Positions 20,133 through 23,776 of a DNA stretch of 23,776 bases are shown here, one piece after another. The stretch's first letter is position 1, and every line of letters starts with the position of its first letter. The stretch spans positions 1 through 23,776 of the forward strand of contig JAYMSP010002521.1 in assembly GCA_036897095.1 (NCBI GenBank), written 5' to 3'. Source of the stretch: Plantago elongata. Lineage: Eukaryota; Streptophyta; Magnoliopsida; Lamiales; Plantaginaceae. A program made the translations under genes and the position numbers. Below the pieces are notes generated by a model. That model was not told the origin of the DNA, searched no databases, and saw nothing but the letters and a program-made list of their open reading frames with translations.

Positions 20133-20543
20133 TTAGTTACTACTTCCATCATAACATTTCGTCTATCCATCCGGATTGGAAGTTTTCAATGCGACAATGA
20201 ATTTTTTAATAGTAGTAGTGGGTTGATAAAATAAAAAATTAGATATTATTTAAATGATGAATAATGAATAATGGAAATAATATATAGTGGATTCAAAATA
20301 TTATACTTTCTTTGTGGTAGATTGAACTTTTCATTATTAAACCTATTCAAACATATACCCATTTAATGATTTTGTAAGTTGTAACTCTTCATTCTCCACT
20401 TGGTTAATTTAATTTCTTCGACATATAAATTGAAGGGTGTGTATGATTATATTTCACGTATATTTTGTCTTCTGTTTGGGGGCTTGTTTTTTGGTGATTT
20501 AGGTAATATTCAATAATTGATCATTTCTTATAGATTTCGTACT
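20133..20543. other. AT-rich, no gene seen
   Basis: No exon for the missing NPF N-terminus was recognised here on the minus strand, and no bounded repeat was found. Confidence 0.4.
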
Positions 20544-20554
20544 TAATGAGAGAT

Positions 20555-20783
20555 AGTCCAAGAAAAGAGCGATTTTTTCCTTAAATATGAAAATTTCACT
20601 TTTTTACATTAAAATTTACAGATCTAAATAAAAATTAACATACAACGTAAAAACTACCAAACCCTAAATAGAAACTCACATCCAGTACATAAAATTCACA
20701 GGCACTAAATAAAATTCCCAGACTCTAAATAAAAAAAAAGTGAAATTTTCATATTTAATAAAAAACCCACTCTTTCTTTAGAC
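20555..20783. mobile_element. inverted-repeat element with a short internal minisatellite
   Basis: The left arm contains ttaaatatgaaaatttcact (from 20581) and the right arm its complement (agtgaaattttcatatttaa, about 20739-20758). Outside these, agaaaagagcgattttttcc pairs loosely with aaaaacccactctttcttta. Between the arms, five or six ~20-bp units of the form ctaaataaaa(t)tcaca are arranged in tandem (about 20620-20735). It is non-coding. Confidence 0.55.
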
Positions 20784-21173
20784 TTCGTAAGTTGTTAATT
20801 GTTGAACTTTCTTATCTTCTGATGGTTTAACCCAAATTAAAATAGAGACAAACTAATTACATATGTATTTAATTTTTATTCGACTGGGCTTCTTAATTAG
20901 CTTAAAGAGCTAGGTTTAAATTGGTTAAAAAGATGTCGTCTCTCTCGATGCACTTATGAGTTTAACACGAGAGGGTGCACCTGTGGAAGGTTAATATCAA
21001 GGATTTGTGATCATTTATCTCCACATGGTATTGGAATAAAATATATTCCTTTGGATGGAAGATTATAATTGGTTGTTTTTACCGGGTCAGTTATATTTAT
21101 ACAGTACTAAACAAAGTGTGGCCAGATTTCTAAAGAGAATCTTCTTCCGTATTATTTGCACTTGGTAGAGAAT
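20784..21173. other. AT-rich, no gene seen
   Basis: No open frame with coding character, RNA gene or bounded repeat was seen. Confidence 0.4.
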
Positions 21174-21633
21174 GGTTTTCTACAGTCAGAGTAACCTTCG
21201 CTCTACCTGACAATACTCAAAAAATAAAAATATTAATATATTTATTTGATTCGCATTTAAAATATTAAAATAAAAAATAAATAATTCTTAAAAAAATTAT
21301 TTTAATTTAAACCTATTTTAAAGGTCAAATTTAAAACTTTTTTATTAATATTTATATTTTTCTAATATAAATATTATAAGGCAGAAGGGCGATGGGGCGT
21401 TGTCAAGGCGGTAAGGCGATCGTCCTTTCGCACATGAATATTTAAATTAAAAAATATAAATATTAATAAAAAATCAAATTTATCTTCTAAAATATTTTTA
21501 AAAATAAATATTTTTTTAGAAGTATCTATTTTTTATTTTAATATTTTTAATTCTAACGGAATAAATATGTTAACTTTTTTATTCTTTATCTATTGTCAGG
21601 CAGGGTAAAGATCTGCTCGATCGTAAAAAAGCC
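21174..21633. mobile_element. snap-back (long inverted repeat) element, copy 2
   Basis: This is related to the element at 14616-15064. The left begins ggttttctacagtcagagta and the right ends ctcgatcgtaaaaaagcc; both inner arms carry acctgacaata or its complement. The hinge again reads agggcgatggggcgt followed by aaggcggtaaggcgatcg (about 21385-21425). It has the same layout and a similar length (460 bp), with many substitutions. Confidence 0.7.
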
Positions 21634-22016
21634 TTACATAGTTTAATGAAAATTAGTTAAATTATTACAAGATTAGATGATGAATGATTTTATATTACTG
21701 ATCTCTCGGATTCATAATTCACAAAAAAGTTCCTAAGTTTATTCTTTTTGAGTTCCACTAAATACTTTTTAAGGCTTTGTTCTTTTTAAGATAATCTTCT
21801 GAACTAAACTAATTAAATGAAACTGAACTATCTTTATATACACTTTCAACTTTATCAATATAAATTACTTTTTATTATAATTATCTTAATCCAAAAGAAA
21901 GATGTAGGAGCTTATGAATCTCTTAATGGACTGTAGGAAGTTAATAAAATTGATAAAGTAAAATACGGAATAAATCAAATAATAATAAGTTAGAGAATAG
22001 AAATAGTAAGAAAACT
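21634..22016. other. AT-rich spacer with a partial MITE end
   Basis: A stretch at about 21772-21835 (aaggctttgttctttttaag followed by gaactaaact) is a partial copy of the gaactgaac MITE. Nothing else was recognised. Confidence 0.4.
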
Positions 22017-22159
22017 TTAGTCTTTGTTATATCTAACTGAAATTTACTTAACTGAATTGAATGGAACTGAACTGAAGTAATGTATAAATTATAATTAAGC
22101 AGAAATGAACTGAACTGAATGAAACTAGAGTGATTTAAGTTGAAGAGAACAAAGCCTTA
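22017..22159. mobile_element. gaactgaac-type MITE, best preserved copy
   Basis: The left end (ttagtctttgttatatctaa) and right end (gttgaagagaacaaagcctt) are inverted repeats of about 25 bp with some mismatches. The interior holds several gaactgaact units. At 143 bp this copy defines the family best; similar sequences lie at 5861, 8107, 12104 and 20024. Confidence 0.65.
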
Positions 22160-22289
22160 GTAAGATAAAAACTTAATAAAATACTAGATGAGGAAAGTTA
22201 TAAAGTTTTTAATTGAACAAAAGTCGTATAAGATAGTAATTATTGGTTAAGCATCAAAGTAAATTATGTTTAATTAATAATACTCGATG

Positions 22290-22800
22290 TATAGTGTGAG
22301 AGTGTTAACTCCACAATAATATCGAGCGTTAAACGGTTCAGATTAAATATGGATTCAATGGTGGTGATCAAATTCAGGATATGAAAAGTTGGAGAATTAG
22401 TTAGGAATCTAACTAATTCAGTTTCCTGAGTCTAGAAGGAGTTCAAGTGGTATCCTGATACAAGAAGAATTAGTAATTGGTTTTCTAGTTCTAGTAGGAT
22501 TTGGTAGTTGAGTTCTCTATATATAATCAAGGGAGCTTGTTTTATAGATCAGACCAAAACATTCATTCAACATCATAGAGAGTTAGGTATCACACTTCGG
22601 AGAATAGCATATTAGGTTGGTTTTATCTTTTATGTGAGATTATTCTTGTTAGTGTAACCTAAGTATTAATAAAGGTTGAAGGTTGGTCTCCGCGGACGTA
22701 GATAATTGTCGAACCACGTTAAATCTTGTGTCTCTAACTTTCTGATTTTGGTTCATTGTTTATTCGATTAATGTTTTCTTTCATTGTTGCATATTCCTCA
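22290..22800 (+). mobile_element. LTR of a Ty1/copia-type retrotransposon, probably solo
   Basis: The order of signals is that of an LTR: TATATATAA at 22518-22526, AATAAA at 22668-22673, then the conserved block ctccgcggacgtagataatt followed by gtcgaaccacgttaaatc (about 22688-22725), common near the 3' end of plant LTRs. No primer-binding site or gag-pol sequence follows, so it is read as a solo LTR. The exact TG/CA ends and the 5-bp target duplication could not be fixed. Confidence 0.6.
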
Positions 22801-22876
22801 TTGTTTGAACTTAATATATAGTGTACCTGAAAGACGATTTTAAAATAAGTTGTTTATAGACTGTCTAGCTAGGTTA

Positions 22877-23574
22877 GAGAGAATGGCATTTTTGGTCCTA
22901 CAATTTGGATCAAATGGCGCATGCAGTACCCCGTTTGGTGGTCATGTGAACCTTGATCCTATAGTTTCTAAATATTGGCGTTCGTTGTCCTTTTTGCTGA
23001 CATGGCACTCGGGTCAAAGGTCTTGGCCATAATTTGACCTCCGCCTCATATGCCACCTCATATATAACTTGAATTAATGTAAAAATTAGTTTTTCTAAAG
23101 CTCAAAGAAAAAACAATTAAAGAGTATAAAGAAATGGAGAAATAAAATATGGGTCACTGACGTCAAAATTCCGCCTAATTAGAGTTGACACAAAAAAGAA
23201 AGAGGAAAACATTTAAATGGGAATAAAATCTGGGGGGAGGGTTATTAATAGGGTTTTCTTTAACGTTTTCCTCTTTTTCTTTGGTCAACTCAAATTAGGC
23301 GGGAATTTGACTGCATTGGCCCATGTTTTATTTCCCCATTTTTTATACTTTATAATTATTTTTTTATTTTTAAATTTTAGATGATTTTTGCACTATTTCA
23401 AATTATATATGAGGTGGAGGTCATATTATCCCAAAATCTTTGACCCGAGTGCCATGTCAGAAAAAGGACCACGAACGTTAAAATTTAAAAATTATAGGAT
23501 TAAGGTTCAAAGGACCACCAAACGAGGTGCATGTGCCATTTGGCCCAATCTTTAGGATAAAAAATGTCTCTCTC
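22877..23574. mobile_element. long fold-back element (~340-bp inverted arms)
   Basis: The left arm (22877 to about 23217) and right arm (about 23259-23574) are reverse complements along nearly their whole length with scattered mismatches. Shared blocks include aaatggc(g/a)catgca, gtttggtggtc, tgacatggcactcgggtcaa and gcctaatt(a/t)gagttgac. The spacer is only about 40 bp. The ends read gagaga...catttttggtcc. It may be MULE-type, but no 9-bp target duplication was found. The open frame at 22850-23032 is an artefact of the left arm. Confidence 0.7.
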
Positions 23575-23776
23575 CCATTAGATTATTAATGGATTCATTT
23601 ATGTCAATGATAATATTCCTTATACTACAAAAGGATTCATTTCGTTAAGAATATAAACATTTTAATTAATAATATTAATATTTATTAAAATAAATATTAA
23701 TAATTACATATAATGTTAATTAAAAGTAAAAGGGCGAATTACATCTACACCCCCTGTTAGATTTAAAAGTTGCAGA

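Noticed and set aside
22850-23032. 60-codon open frame
   Set aside because: It lies in one arm of the fold-back element; the complementary arm shows it is repeat sequence.
1-23776. tRNA, rRNA or snoRNA genes
   Set aside because: No T-loop GGTTCGA-type box with a matching A box, and no rRNA signature, was noticed by eye on either strand; a covariance-model scan would be needed to exclude small RNAs.

Overview
This is plant nuclear DNA. It is AT-rich, and its three recognisable genes are typical plant families with GT-AG introns: a DREB-type AP2/ERF regulator, an L-gulonolactone oxidase-like enzyme, and an NRT1/PTR (NPF) transporter. The rest is largely MITEs, fold-back elements and LTR-retrotransposon debris. 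A dicot is likely. The repeated gaactgaactgaa-type MITE recalls Caryophyllales such as spinach or quinoa, but that placement is an impression, not a result.

Layout. Positions 1-1002 (+) hold what looks like the last exons of an unidentified gene; the reading frame breaks by one base near 427 and ends at a stop at 1000-1002. A Stowaway-like MITE follows at 1986-2278. Two more exon-like blocks lie at 3444-3800 (+). An intact, intronless DREB gene lies at 4200-4736 (-), with a TATA box and a G-box/ABRE upstream. Behind that promoter is a diverged tandem duplication (4931-5306 and 5542-6062) whose second copy was later split by a MITE. From 6140 to 8700 there are only MITEs and AT-rich sequence. 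A four-exon GULLO gene (8881-11855, -) reads through as an uninterrupted 604-residue secreted flavoprotein.

Positions 11900-18000 are repeat-rich: a MITE cluster, a snap-back element with a GC-rich hinge, a degenerate ~97-bp tandem array, a CACTA-like terminus, and a decayed Ty1/copia RNase H tail with its polypurine tract and LTR start. Positions 18104-19927 (-) encode the middle and C-terminal part of an NPF transporter. An in-frame TAG interrupts it and the N-terminal exon is not visible, so it is called a probable pseudogene. The remainder to 23776 holds a second snap-back copy, more MITEs, a copia-type LTR and a ~700-bp fold-back element.

The three genes show no sign of acting together. 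One is a stress-type transcription factor, one belongs to ascorbate-related or cell-wall oxidase chemistry, and one is a membrane transporter. I found no convincing new biological system. The best leads are the possible 63-nt intron that would rescue the NPF reading frame, the single-base frameshift in the gene at the left edge, and the family of long hairpin elements.
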